Of a stretch of 6,061 bases of DNA, positions 1-5,835 are shown one piece after another; within the stretch, counting starts at the first letter, position 1; each line of letters begins with the position of its first letter. The position numbers and the translations under genes are program-made. The notes under the pieces are model-generated. The model made no database searches. It was not told the DNA's origin and was given only the letters and a program-made list of their open reading frames with translations. The stretch comes from an uncultured Clostridia bacterium (lineage in GTDB: Bacteria > Bacillota > Clostridia > Oscillospirales > Acutalibacteraceae). The stretch covers positions 1 to 6,061 of the forward strand of contig CAMHNT010000135.1 in NCBI GenBank assembly GCA_946186535.1, given 5' to 3'.

Positions 1-110
1 CCTTTAGGGAGACGCTTTGGCAGAAAGCGTCCCTTCCCGAAGGTTAAAACAAATTTTCCTCGCCGCTCCAAGGCGACTTGATTAGGTGTATTCACATATT
101 TTTTACTCAT
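1..110 (-). CDS. Partial small ORF of unknown function, running off the left edge
   Basis: An ATG at 108-110 opens a leftward frame of 36 codons that stays open to the window edge. The peptide starts MSKKYVNTPNQVALERRGKF and continues with a basic stretch (GRFLPKRLPK). An AGGG lies 7 nt before the ATG on the minus strand, so initiation is possible but the site is weak. I do not recognise a domain. Against its being a gene: the frame overlaps an 8-bp inverted repeat (11-18 and 24-31), the opposite strand is also open over 1-81, and a terminator-like hairpin lies upstream at 172-213. The sequence could therefore be a repeat that happens to be open in several frames. Nothing can be said of its length or C-terminus. 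Confidence 0.3.
   Translation of the reverse strand, partial: MSKKYVNTPNQVALERRGKFVLTFGKGRFLPKRLPK
11..31. repeat. Inverted repeat / hairpin inside the left-edge ORF
   Basis: GACGCTTT (11-18) and AAAGCGTC (24-31) are perfect inverted copies around a 5-nt loop. Pairing can extend outward: AGGG at 6-9 faces CCTT at 32-35 past one bulged A, and CCTT at 1-4 can face AAGG at 41-44. Such a compact palindrome inside a putative coding frame is more typical of a dispersed intergenic repeat than of a conserved gene. Confidence 0.5.
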
Positions 111-171
111 TCAAAAACCCTGGCAATACCTAACAGAGATTGTGCCGAAGATGCGTTGCTGCCTTAAGAAA

Positions 172-213
172 AAAGCATACCGACAACATCTCAAAACGTT
201 GTCGGTATGCTTT
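172..213 (-). terminator. Perfect 16-bp hairpin, leftward intrinsic terminator or attenuator
   Basis: AAAGCATACCGACAAC (172-187) pairs perfectly with GTTGTCGGTATGCTTT (198-213) across a 10-nt loop. Read leftward, the stem runs into an uninterrupted U-tract given by the six A residues at 169-174, the classic intrinsic terminator layout. Read rightward, the T-tract is only TTT followed by CACAATG, so termination would be weaker that way. No leftward gene lies to its right within the window, which suggests it ends a short non-coding RNA or attenuates transcription into the left-edge ORF. Confidence 0.7.
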
Positions 214-460
214 CACAATGAGTATTTCAGATAATAAAAGTAGTTCTTATAATCCGGTATATTCAAACAAACACCAAATATATTTCCGTTCACAGCTATA
301 TCTACATTTTAGTGTTTATTGCTCTAAAAGTCAAGTGTTTTTTGGTAATTTATTATACTTTTTGTTATAAAACATAAAATTATAGGCAAAATAACATTAC
401 AAACTATAAAATAGCTGCCTTGTTATCCTTATCGAATATCAGCATAAAAGGTATAAAAGA
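214..460. other. AT-rich intergenic region without a convincing gene
   Basis: Together with 111-171, this stretch separates the left-edge ORF from the XRE regulator. No reading frame here has both a ribosome binding site and protein-like composition. It contains the leftward promoter candidate at 306-334. A weaker rightward candidate, TTGGTA (342-347) and TATAAA (366-371) with an 18-bp spacer, could drive the XRE gene with a leader of about 85 nt. Because the region is so AT-rich, chance promoter-like matches are expected. Confidence 0.5.
306..334 (-). promoter_or_regulatory. Candidate leftward sigma-A promoter
   Basis: On the minus strand a -35 box TTGACT (334-329) and a -10 box TAAAAT (311-306) are separated by exactly 17 bp, and each matches consensus at five of six positions. 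Initiation would fall near 299. The transcript would cover 299 to about 169, where the strong leftward terminator lies. The AT-rich setting makes a false positive possible. Confidence 0.4.
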
Positions 461-685
461 ATGATATATTATCAAAGAATACGAAATCTTCGTGAAGACA
501 GAGACTTAACACAACAGCAAATTGCCGACCTTCTGCATATCGGACAGCGAACCTATTCCGACTATGAGAGCGGCAGAACAAGAATTCCTATTGAAAGAAT
601 AATGCTGCTGGCACAGTTCTACAACGTATCAATGGACTATATTACAGGTGCAAGCGACGTGGAATCACCGTATCCGGAAAAATAA
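461..685 (+). CDS. Small XRE/Cro-CI-type HTH transcriptional regulator
   Basis: A 74-residue single-domain DNA-binding protein of the XRE (HTH_3) superfamily. Residues 5-60 cover the five-helix fold. The helix-turn-helix is at about 17-38: LTQQQIADLLHIGQRTYSDY, followed by ESGRT, which matches the family pattern of the 'T..E/QQ(I/V)A' helix and 'YE.G...P' turn. Residues 46-62 (IMLLAQFYNVSMDYITG) form the usual closing helices. There is no second domain, so it probably binds DNA as a dimer; ligand and targets are unknown. The ATG is preceded by AAAAGG ending 9 nt upstream, a modest ribosome binding site. The gene stands alone, converging on hflX, and its stop codon touches the shared terminator stem. 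The family is clear; the regulated genes cannot be told from context, and autoregulation is only a common habit of such proteins. Confidence 0.88.
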   Translation: MIYYQRIRNLREDRDLTQQQIADLLHIGQRTYSDYESGRTRIPIERIMLLAQFYNVSMDYITGASDVESPYPEK

Positions 686-731
686 AACACCCCGGAAATC
701 CGACGTAAAAAACGGATTTCCGGGGTGTTTT
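684..731. terminator. Bidirectional intrinsic terminator between the XRE gene and hflX
   Basis: A perfect 19-bp stem is formed by 684-702 (AAAACACCCCGGAAATCCG) and 713-731 around a 10-nt loop. Rightward it ends in a TTTT run. Leftward it ends in TTTTATTTTT, from the A-rich end of the XRE gene. It lies between two convergent genes (stops at 683-685 and 745-747), so it probably ends both transcripts. The base of the stem overlaps the XRE stop codon. Confidence 0.92.
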
Positions 732-744
732 GTATCATGATATA

Positions 745-1998
745 CTATTCTTCCGTAATAAATTCCCTGACCTTCGCATAAAGCGTTTCGTCAACAATTC
801 CGACAACCTCCAACCCTTCGGCTGTGTACTCCTCGGAAATCAGAGTTCCGCTCTGGCGAATCTCAGCCGACAGTCCGGCTTTCGAAAACGGAAGAAGAAG
901 CCTGACTTTTTTCACACGAATCGGCAGATTATTTTCGATTGCCTTCAGAAGCTCGTCGATCCCCTCTCCCTTTTTCGCACTGATGTGAACGGCATTAGAA
1001 ACAGACGGAATGAACTCTCCGCTTTCAACAAGATCGCTCTTGTTGAAAACCGTGATCACAGGCGTATCCGCACAGCCGAGACTCTGGAGAAGATCATTCG
1101 TAACCTCGAGATGCAGCAGTGCTTCCTCACTCGAAGCGTCACAGACATTCAGAATTATATCCGCCGTTGCAGCCTCCTCGAGCGTTGAACGGAACGCTTT
1201 CACGAGGTGGTGAGGAAGTCTTCTCACGAGTCCTACCGTATCGATAAGCATAACCGTAACGCCGTTCGGAAGCTTGAGCGCACGGGACGTCGGGTCGAGC
1301 GTTGCAAAAAGCTGATCCTTTTCAAGAACCCCTGCGTCAGTCAGATAATTCATAAGCGTGGATTTTCCTGCGTTGGTGTATCCCACGATCGCCGTGGTTA
1401 TGATACCGTCCTTCTTCCTGCGTTTGCGAAGCTGTTCCCTGTGACGTTCGATGTCGTTAAGCTGTTCCTGAAGAGCTTCTATCTTCCTTCTGATATGACG
1501 CTTGTCCGTTTCGAGCTTTGTTTCACCCGGACCTCTCGTTCCGATTCCGCCGCCGAGACGTGACATCTGAACGCCTTTACCGGTGAGTCTCGGAAGCATA
1601 TAGCGAAGCTGTGCGATTTCAACCTGAAGCTTTCCTTCCTTTGAATTTGCTCTGAGCGCAAAAATATCGAGAATGAGCATCGTTCTGTCGATGACCCTGA
1701 CATCGGTTGCGTCTTCGATATTCCTAATCTGATTCGGGGTAAGCTCGCTGTCCGCGATAATCAGGTCTATCTCCTGAGTATGGCATATTTCAACGATCTC
1801 TTCAAGTCTTCCCGTTCCGATGTAAGTTGCGGAAACAGGCTTTTCGAGCTTCTGGATTACCGAACCGGCAACCTCGGCTCCTGCGCTTTCCGCAAGGTCG
1901 TAAAGCTCCGCCATTGAGCTTTCGGCGTCAAAGTCTCCGTTGTCGACGCTTATCAGAAAAGCTCTCTGCGGTTTTATTTCGTTCTCATAATATTCCAT
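745..1998 (-). CDS. hflX: GTPase HflX
   Basis: A ribosome-binding GTPase of the OBG-HflX superfamily, 417 residues, full length for the family. Known HflX proteins bind the 50S subunit, split stalled or hibernating 70S ribosomes using GTP, and act in stress recovery. Residues 14-105 match the HflX N-terminal domain. The signature GGGIGTRGPGETKLE at 149-163 and a basic coiled helix at about 165-197 follow. The G domain carries G1 GYTNAGKST (206-214), G3 DTVG (253-256) leading into the HflX-typical LPHHLVKAFRSTLEEA, G4 NKSD (319-322) and G5 SAKKGEG (340-346). A C-terminal domain spans about 361-417. The ATG at 1998 is preceded by AAAGGAG with a 7-nt spacer. The gene has its own promoter (2036-2064), so it need not be cotranscribed with tmcAL upstream. 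All catalytic motifs are present. Confidence 0.97.
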   Translation of the reverse strand: MEYYENEIKPQRAFLISVDNGDFDAESSMAELYDLAESAGAEVAGSVIQKLEKPVSATYIGTGRLEEIVEICHTQEIDLIIADSELTPNQIRNIEDATDVRVIDRTMLILDIFALRANSKEGKLQVEIAQLRYMLPRLTGKGVQMSRLGGGIGTRGPGETKLETDKRHIRRKIEALQEQLNDIERHREQLRKRRKKDGIITTAIVGYTNAGKSTLMNYLTDAGVLEKDQLFATLDPTSRALKLPNGVTVMLIDTVGLVRRLPHHLVKAFRSTLEEAATADIILNVCDASSEEALLHLEVTNDLLQSLGCADTPVITVFNKSDLVESGEFIPSVSNAVHISAKKGEGIDELLKAIENNLPIRVKKVRLLLPFSKAGLSAEIRQSGTLISEEYTAEGLEVVGIVDETLYAKVREFITEE

Positions 1999-2035
1999 GT
2001 ATTTTCTCCTTTCGGTTATTTTTTTAGCTGTTGCT

Positions 2036-2064
2036 ATTATACCAAATCATCGCATAAATTTCAA
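2036..2064 (-). promoter_or_regulatory. hflX promoter (sigma-A type)
   Basis: On the minus strand TTGAAA (2064-2059) and a perfect TATAAT (2041-2036) are separated by 17 bp. Initiation near 2029 would give a leader of about 30 nt before the hflX ATG. This is among the best promoter matches in the window and separates hflX expression from tmcAL. Confidence 0.8.
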
Positions 2065-2100
2065 ATCTGTAATCTTAACGAATTGTTTTTCAAAACACCT

Positions 2101-2189
2101 GTTAAAGTTTCGCTCAAGCCTTTTCAAAGGTACCCCAAGGGCACTTCCTTCGGGGCGCCTTTTGAAAAAAGTGCGGCAAAAACTTTAAC
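2101..2189. repeat. 89-bp palindromic element with 10-bp terminal inverted repeats (MITE/REP-like)
   Basis: The element begins GTTAAAGTTT (2101-2110) and ends with its perfect inverse AAACTTTAAC (2180-2189). The arms 2101-2136 and 2152-2189 remain complementary over most of their length, including TTTTCAAA/TTTTGAAAA and CCCC/GGGG blocks, with small bulges. The core 2137-2151 can form AAGG/CCTT at the tip. No clear target-site duplication flanks it. Transcribed leftward from tmcAL it would form a long hairpin about 30 nt after the stop, so it may also act as a 3' end or stability element. There is no ORF in it. Calling it a dispersed repeat is an inference, since only one copy is in the window. 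Confidence 0.7.
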
Positions 2190-2219
2190 CGTCCTCTTTT
2201 AAACTTTTTTTGTAAATCT

Positions 2220-3440
2220 TTAGAAAAACTTCTCCGCTCCTCTGTAATAATCCTTCGAACACCTCTGAATCTTCGGCGTCAGAAGTCCGTACATATCCGA
2301 CGAAAGTATATCCATTTCAAACAGTCTTTTCCCCTCATCGTCAAGCTTTCCCCTGTCCTTCGCCGGTGACATGACCACGGGCAGCTGTGCCGTTTTTTTC
2401 ATTATCTTAAGTATTTCCGCACCCCTGCCGTTAAATGCAAGCACCCTGATATATTTCGGTGAAAGTCCCGAAATCTCCTTTGTTATCCCGAGATACGCAC
2501 AGGCTATGATACGGCTTAATCGTGCGTGTGTGTAGCGCTTGCACTTCACCGCCGAAATTATATCCGCTATGCTGTCGTTATCCCTCACGGCCTTCACAAG
2601 CCTGTTTTCAAGTCCCTCCGTAACATCGGGTATCTCCGCAAGATCCTCAGCCGTCATACGTCTTAAAACAGCCAGGACCCCACGTTCGTTATTTTCAAAT
2701 TCACCCGGACATTCTCCGTTTTTTATGCACCCCTCCAGAATGTCTCCCGTCGTTTCCGGAACAAATTCCGAATATGAACCGTCACCTCTTAAAATCATAT
2801 TTCTGACGGCAGAAGCCGAAGCGAAATGACTCTCCGTGATATCCGAATCGTGCTCCGCTCCGACACGCTTCACCGCAAACGGCTCAATACCGCTTCCGAT
2901 ACGGTTCAGAGCCCGGATATATTCAATTCCCAATGTGTTATTCGGGCTGCCAAGAATTTCCGATATATCCGTTTCGTTCATTCTCTTTCCGCTGAGAACC
3001 TGTCCGACCGCCGCCTGCATCGCTCTGGGGTGACTGAAGCCCTGTCTGAGAAATTCCCTGCAAAGCTCCGTTACCTCGCCGCTGCCCGAAATAATATCGG
3101 CAGTCCTTTTAAGCGTCTCTGTATCTCCGCACTCCGCCCCGAAGCAAAGCTCGTCTATACAGCCGCACCCGTCAAGCGTTTCAACTGCGCCCGACGCAAA
3201 CCTCTCCGCACTCGCTGAGGCATAAACCTGAGGAAGTTCAAAAACAAGATCTATCCCTCCGAGGACCGCCGCCCTCGCACGAGCGTACTTGTCGGCTATC
3301 GCACAGTTTCCTCTTTGGAGAAAATTGCCGCCCATGATCGAAGCAACGTGCGTCGCACCGTTCTCACGGGCCTTGTCCGCAAGATATTTATGCCCGTTAT
3401 GAAACGGATTGTATTCACTTACTATCGCGGTTATTTTCAT
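2220..3440 (-). CDS. tmcAL: tRNA(Met) cytidine acetate ligase TmcAL (YlbM family)
   Basis: A 406-residue member of the TmcAL/YlbM nucleotidyltransferase family (Bacillus YlbM is of similar size). In Bacillus subtilis this enzyme makes N4-acetylcytidine at wobble position 34 of elongator tRNA(Met), activating acetate with ATP as acetyladenylate. Motifs seen: the N-terminal Rossmann-type strand with the HxGH-like EYNPFHNGH (9-17), MGGNFLQRG (36-44), the adenine-site region around SPNNTLGIEYIRAL (165-178), KRVGAEH (191-197) and SASAVR (208-213). The C-terminal half is helical and less conserved. The ATG at 3440 follows GGAGAGG by 5 nt. It is divergent from ackA across a 184-bp spacer with overlapping promoters, and both enzymes handle acetate. 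No key motif is missing. Older annotations call the family 'nucleotidyltransferase' or 'UPF0348'. Confidence 0.95.
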   Translation of the reverse strand: MKITAIVSEYNPFHNGHKYLADKARENGATHVASIMGGNFLQRGNCAIADKYARARAAVLGGIDLVFELPQVYASASAERFASGAVETLDGCGCIDELCFGAECGDTETLKRTADIISGSGEVTELCREFLRQGFSHPRAMQAAVGQVLSGKRMNETDISEILGSPNNTLGIEYIRALNRIGSGIEPFAVKRVGAEHDSDITESHFASASAVRNMILRGDGSYSEFVPETTGDILEGCIKNGECPGEFENNERGVLAVLRRMTAEDLAEIPDVTEGLENRLVKAVRDNDSIADIISAVKCKRYTHARLSRIIACAYLGITKEISGLSPKYIRVLAFNGRGAEILKIMKKTAQLPVVMSPAKDRGKLDDEGKRLFEMDILSSDMYGLLTPKIQRCSKDYYRGAEKFF

Positions 3441-3487
3441 AAAAACCTCTCCGAAATAACTTTTATCTAAAAAATTACGAAAAAATC

Positions 3488-3516
3488 TTGAAATTTATTT
3501 CTTATTGTACTATTAT
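3488..3516 (+). promoter_or_regulatory. ackA promoter (rightward half of a bidirectional promoter)
   Basis: TTGAAA (3488-3493) and TATTAT (3511-3516) are separated by 17 bp. Initiation near 3523 would leave a leader of about 100 nt before the ackA GTG. The -10 box is shared, on the opposite strand, with the leftward tmcAL promoter. Confidence 0.65.
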
Positions 3517-3540
3517 ATTATATGTTAAATTATGTTTCAA
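3512..3540 (-). promoter_or_regulatory. tmcAL promoter (leftward half of a bidirectional promoter)
   Basis: On the minus strand TTGAAA (3540-3535) and a perfect TATAAT (3517-3512) are separated by 17 bp, placing initiation near 3505 and a leader of about 65 nt before the tmcAL ATG. Its -10 box overlaps five of the six bases of the ackA -10 box, so the two promoters occupy the same DNA. Confidence 0.7.
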
Positions 3541-3568
3541 GCAATTTTATACTGATTCCTGTTAAAAC

Positions 3569-3601
3569 ATTGCAGATAGATTATTTTTGTCAGGATTGCA
3601 G
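3569..3601. repeat. Direct repeat ATTGCAG in the ackA leader
   Basis: ATTGCAG occurs at 3569-3575 and again at 3595-3601, 26 bp start to start, between the predicted ackA start site and its ribosome binding site. Two copies of a heptamer in AT-rich DNA can be chance; a protein-binding or RNA role is possible but not shown. Confidence 0.3.
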
Positions 3602-3624
3602 TATTATATAAAGGAGATATTAAA

Positions 3625-4833
3625 GTGAAAATTTTAGTAATTAATGCCGGAAGCTCTTCACTAAAGTATCAGCTCATCGACATGGACAACGAAAAAGTTA
3701 TCGCAAAGGGTAACTGCGAAAGAATCGGTATCGACGGTATTTTCGGCTACAAGACAGCCGACGGCAAGGAAATCAAAAGAGAGGTTTCAATGCCCGACCA
3801 CCGTGCAGCGTTCATGCAGGTAAAGGACGCTCTCACCGACAGCGAGGTCGGTGTGATCAAGGATCTTTCGGAAGTTTCCGCCATCGGTCACAGAATCGTT
3901 CAGGGCGGCGCAAGATTCAGCCAATCGGTTATCGTTGACGAAAGCGTTATCGAGGGTATCGAAAGCCTCATTCCTCTCGCACCTCTTCACAACAAAGGTC
4001 ACGTTCAGGCTATCCGTGCATGCATCGAAGTATTCGGCGAGGACGTTCCTCAGGTCGTAGTATTCGACACCGCTTTCCATTCGACAATGCCCGAAAAGGC
4101 TTACATCTATCCTATCCCTTACGAATACTACGAGAAGTATCAGATCCGCCGCTACGGCTTCCACGGCACGTCTCACAGATACGTAAGCAAGCGCTGCGCA
4201 GAGCTCATGGGCAAGGACATCAAGGACCTCAAGCTCATCACCTGCCACATCGGCAACGGCTCTTCCATCACGGCAATCGACGCCGGCAAGGTTATCGACA
4301 CAAGCATGGGTCTTACTCCTCTTGACGGATTCATGATGGGTTCAAGAACAGGTACTCTCGACCCGTCGGTTGTAACATTCATCGCAGAAAAAGAGAACCT
4401 CTCCCCGTCCGAGATGAGCGATCTTCTCAACAAGAAGTCGGGACTCCTCGGCGTTTCGGGTATTTCAACGGACGACAGAGATGTCACGAAGGCAGCAAAA
4501 GAGGGCAACAAGAGAGCACAGCTCGCTCACGAAATTCTCCAGTATGAAATCTCAAAATTCATCGGCAGCTACTTCGTAGCTCTTGGCGGCTGCGACGCTA
4601 TGGTATTCACGGCAGGTCTCGGCGAAAACCAGCCACATCACAGAGCAGCTATCGGAAAGTATCTCGAGTGTCTCGGAGTTAAGATCGACGAAGAGAGAAA
4701 CAATGAAATGGTTCTCGGAAAGTGCGGAAAAATTTCAGCAGACGATTCAAAAATCGCGGTTTACGTTATCCCGACGAATGAAGAGCTTGTTATCGCAAGA
4801 GATACAAAGGAACTCGTTGAGAAAAAGAAATAA
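3625..4833 (+). CDS. ackA: Acetate kinase
   Basis: Catalyses acetate + ATP <-> acetyl phosphate + ADP in the cytoplasm. In fermenting clostridia it makes ATP at the last step of acetate production, with phosphotransacetylase. At 402 residues it is full length. The N-terminal signature VINAGSSSLK (5-14) and the second signature around YGFHGTSHRYVS (177-188) are present. By family numbering I can place Asn7, Arg90, His122, Asp148 (VFDTAFH), His180, His208 (CHIGNG), Arg241 (GSRTGTLDP) and the glutamate of PTNEE (383-387). The usual VHGG reads VQGG (92-95), and LHNP reads LHNK (121-124), probably subgroup variation. The start is GTG at 3625, fixed by AAGGAG 8 nt upstream and by MKILVINAGS at the expected N-terminus. 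No pta lies in the window. The gene ends at its own terminator and is divergent from tmcAL. Confidence 0.98.
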   Translation: MKILVINAGSSSLKYQLIDMDNEKVIAKGNCERIGIDGIFGYKTADGKEIKREVSMPDHRAAFMQVKDALTDSEVGVIKDLSEVSAIGHRIVQGGARFSQSVIVDESVIEGIESLIPLAPLHNKGHVQAIRACIEVFGEDVPQVVVFDTAFHSTMPEKAYIYPIPYEYYEKYQIRRYGFHGTSHRYVSKRCAELMGKDIKDLKLITCHIGNGSSITAIDAGKVIDTSMGLTPLDGFMMGSRTGTLDPSVVTFIAEKENLSPSEMSDLLNKKSGLLGVSGISTDDRDVTKAAKEGNKRAQLAHEILQYEISKFIGSYFVALGGCDAMVFTAGLGENQPHHRAAIGKYLECLGVKIDEERNNEMVLGKCGKISADDSKIAVYVIPTNEELVIARDTKELVEKKK

Positions 4834-4856
4834 TTACAAATTACAGCAGTAAACAG

Positions 4857-4885
4857 ACCCACCCGTTCGAAGGGTGGGTTTTCTT
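4857..4885 (+). terminator. ackA intrinsic terminator
   Basis: ACCCACCC (4857-4864) pairs with GGGTGGGT (4872-4879) around a 7-nt loop and runs into TTTTCTT. It lies 24 nt after the ackA stop, marking the end of a monocistronic ackA transcript. Confidence 0.93.
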
Positions 4886-4970
4886 ATGCCCTGCGCCGCC
4901 TCCGAAAACAGACAATGAAAATTTCGTTTCAAATTTCTGCTTTTTATTCTCACTCATTTTCTTGTTTTCA

Positions 4971-4982
4971 ATGATATATCAT
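4971..4982. repeat. 12-bp perfect palindrome upstream of the membrane protein gene
   Basis: ATGATATATCAT is its own reverse complement. It lies about 50 bp upstream of the -35 box at 5035, where an activator or repressor could bind. The rest of 4886-5034 is AT-rich and shows no gene. AT-rich palindromes of this length can arise by chance. Confidence 0.3.
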
Positions 4983-5034
4983 AGGATTCTCATAAACATT
5001 TCATCATATTTTTTTCAATAATAATTGTTTTTTA

Positions 5035-5063
5035 TTTACAAAATCCTTTCTTTGTTATATAAT
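5035..5063 (+). promoter_or_regulatory. Promoter of the membrane protein gene
   Basis: TTTACA (5035-5040) and a perfect TATAAT (5058-5063) are separated by 17 bp. Initiation near 5070 leaves a leader of about 33 nt. It also shows that an in-frame ATG at 5025 lies upstream of the transcript and cannot be the start. Confidence 0.8.
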
Positions 5064-5089
5064 AATATATATATTTCGCTTTTGCTTTT

Positions 5090-5096
5090 GGGGGGA
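5090..5096 (+). promoter_or_regulatory. Ribosome binding site GGGGGAG that fixes the 5103 start
   Basis: A run of G residues ending in GGAG stands out from very AT-rich flanks and sits 6 nt before the ATG at 5103. It decides between the two in-frame starts of the membrane protein. Confidence 0.8.
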
Positions 5097-5102
5097 GTTT
5101 CT

Positions 5103-5762
5103 ATGATAAAAAAACATATTATTGATATTACAAGAATTGCATCCGGAGTTTTGATGCTTATCACCTCATTGTATACATACATTCCATACGCACAGTGTAT
5201 GTACCAGATGACATTCATTGTCAATATGACAGGTGCGCTGCTGTTCATTACGGGCGGTATCCTTGGAATAGCAAGAAAAAAATCGATCCCCGGCGTTCTG
5301 TATCTTATGCATGCGGTAGCTATATCGCTTGTATTTTTAATTACGGAAACGGCAACCGTTCTGGGCATGATGAACTTCAACCTTGACGACAGAGCAATGG
5401 TTTTCTTACACATCATAAATCCCATCATTTCGATATCCTTCTATTTAGGCTCCGAAAATAAAGAACCATTCAGCCTGAAGAGCATTCTAATCTCTCCGAT
5501 GTTTTTCCTTTCGTATCTTGTGTTTGATTATACAAGATTTCTTATCAAGCATAAATTTGTATACGGTTTGTTTTCCAAAGATAACATGACCTTTATGAAA
5601 GCCGTTACAATAGGCGTGTCTGCTTATATTGTTTCAGCAATCATAGGATTTGTTTTTCATGCGATCAGGTGCGGTTTCCGCCTCGGAAAGAAAGCCCGGA
5701 AAAGAACATCTCTCGAGATTGTTGAAGTTATCGAAAACATCGAGTCCCTCGCAACTAATTAA
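5103..5762 (+). CDS. Six-helix membrane protein, Pr6Pr-like
   Basis: A 219-residue integral membrane protein of unknown function. Hydrophobic segments lie at about 8-28, 36-57, 64-88, 98-117, 127-147 and 166-189, six in all. The tail RCGFRLGKKARKR (189-201) is strongly basic and so probably cytoplasmic. The order of segments and the FLHIINPIISISFY (101-114) region resemble the bacterial Pr6Pr family (six-helix proteins with a conserved 'LH.INP' helix); that assignment is from memory of the pattern and is moderate. The ATG at 5103 is chosen over one at 5025 because GGGGGAG lies about 6 nt upstream and the promoter -10 box at 5058-5063 falls after the 5025 ATG. It forms a single-gene unit between ackA and the tRNAs, with no strong terminator. 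No signal peptide or catalytic motif is visible. Confidence 0.85.
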   Translation: MIKKHIIDITRIASGVLMLITSLYTYIPYAQCMYQMTFIVNMTGALLFITGGILGIARKKSIPGVLYLMHAVAISLVFLITETATVLGMMNFNLDDRAMVFLHIINPIISISFYLGSENKEPFSLKSILISPMFFLSYLVFDYTRFLIKHKFVYGLFSKDNMTFMKAVTIGVSAYIVSAIIGFVFHAIRCGFRLGKKARKRTSLEIVEVIENIESLATN

Positions 5763-5799
5763 ATTTTTCATTATACAATCAAAAATTTTAAAAAAACTG

Positions 5800-5828
5800 T
5801 TGACAAGCATGCGTTTTTATGATATCAT
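5800..5828 (+). promoter_or_regulatory. tRNA operon promoter
   Basis: A perfect -35 box TTGACA (5800-5805), a 17-bp spacer and TATCAT (5823-5828, five of six) precede the tRNA genes. An A-rich stretch just upstream (5781-5797) resembles an UP element. Initiation near 5835 leaves about 30 nt before tRNA-Asp. This strength suits a stable RNA unit. Confidence 0.88.
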
Positions 5829-5835
5829 AATTGAG

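Noticed and set aside
81..150. Possible riboswitch or 5S rRNA remnant: TTAGGT/ACCTAA pairing and GGTATTGCCAGGG on the minus strand, reminiscent of a 5S 3' end
   Set aside because: The match is confined to a few bases, the rest of a 5S molecule is absent, and no known riboswitch core could be recognised on either strand.
140..370. A 76-codon rightward frame across the hairpin region
   Set aside because: It translates through the terminator hairpin and very AT-rich DNA, has no Shine-Dalgarno sequence and shows no protein-like composition.
730..1563. Several rightward open frames opposite hflX
   Set aside because: They are antisense shadows of a gene with all G motifs, a ribosome binding site and a promoter; none has its own initiation site or a recognisable domain.
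461..2000. XRE regulator as the antitoxin of a toxin-antitoxin or phage module
   Set aside because: It stands alone with no small partner gene, and its neighbours are housekeeping genes on the other strand.
3787..4248. A 153-codon leftward frame opposite ackA
   Set aside because: It lies wholly inside conserved acetate kinase coding sequence and has no ribosome binding site; its length follows from the codon bias of ackA.
5025..5102. N-terminal extension of the membrane protein from an ATG at 5025
   Set aside because: The extension covers the promoter itself and has no ribosome binding site; GGGGGAG before 5103 fits the shorter form.
5761..5790. AAATTTTT/AAAAATTT inverted repeat after the membrane protein stop as a terminator
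   Set aside because: The stem is entirely A-T with a 12-nt loop and no following T-run; it is too weak to call.
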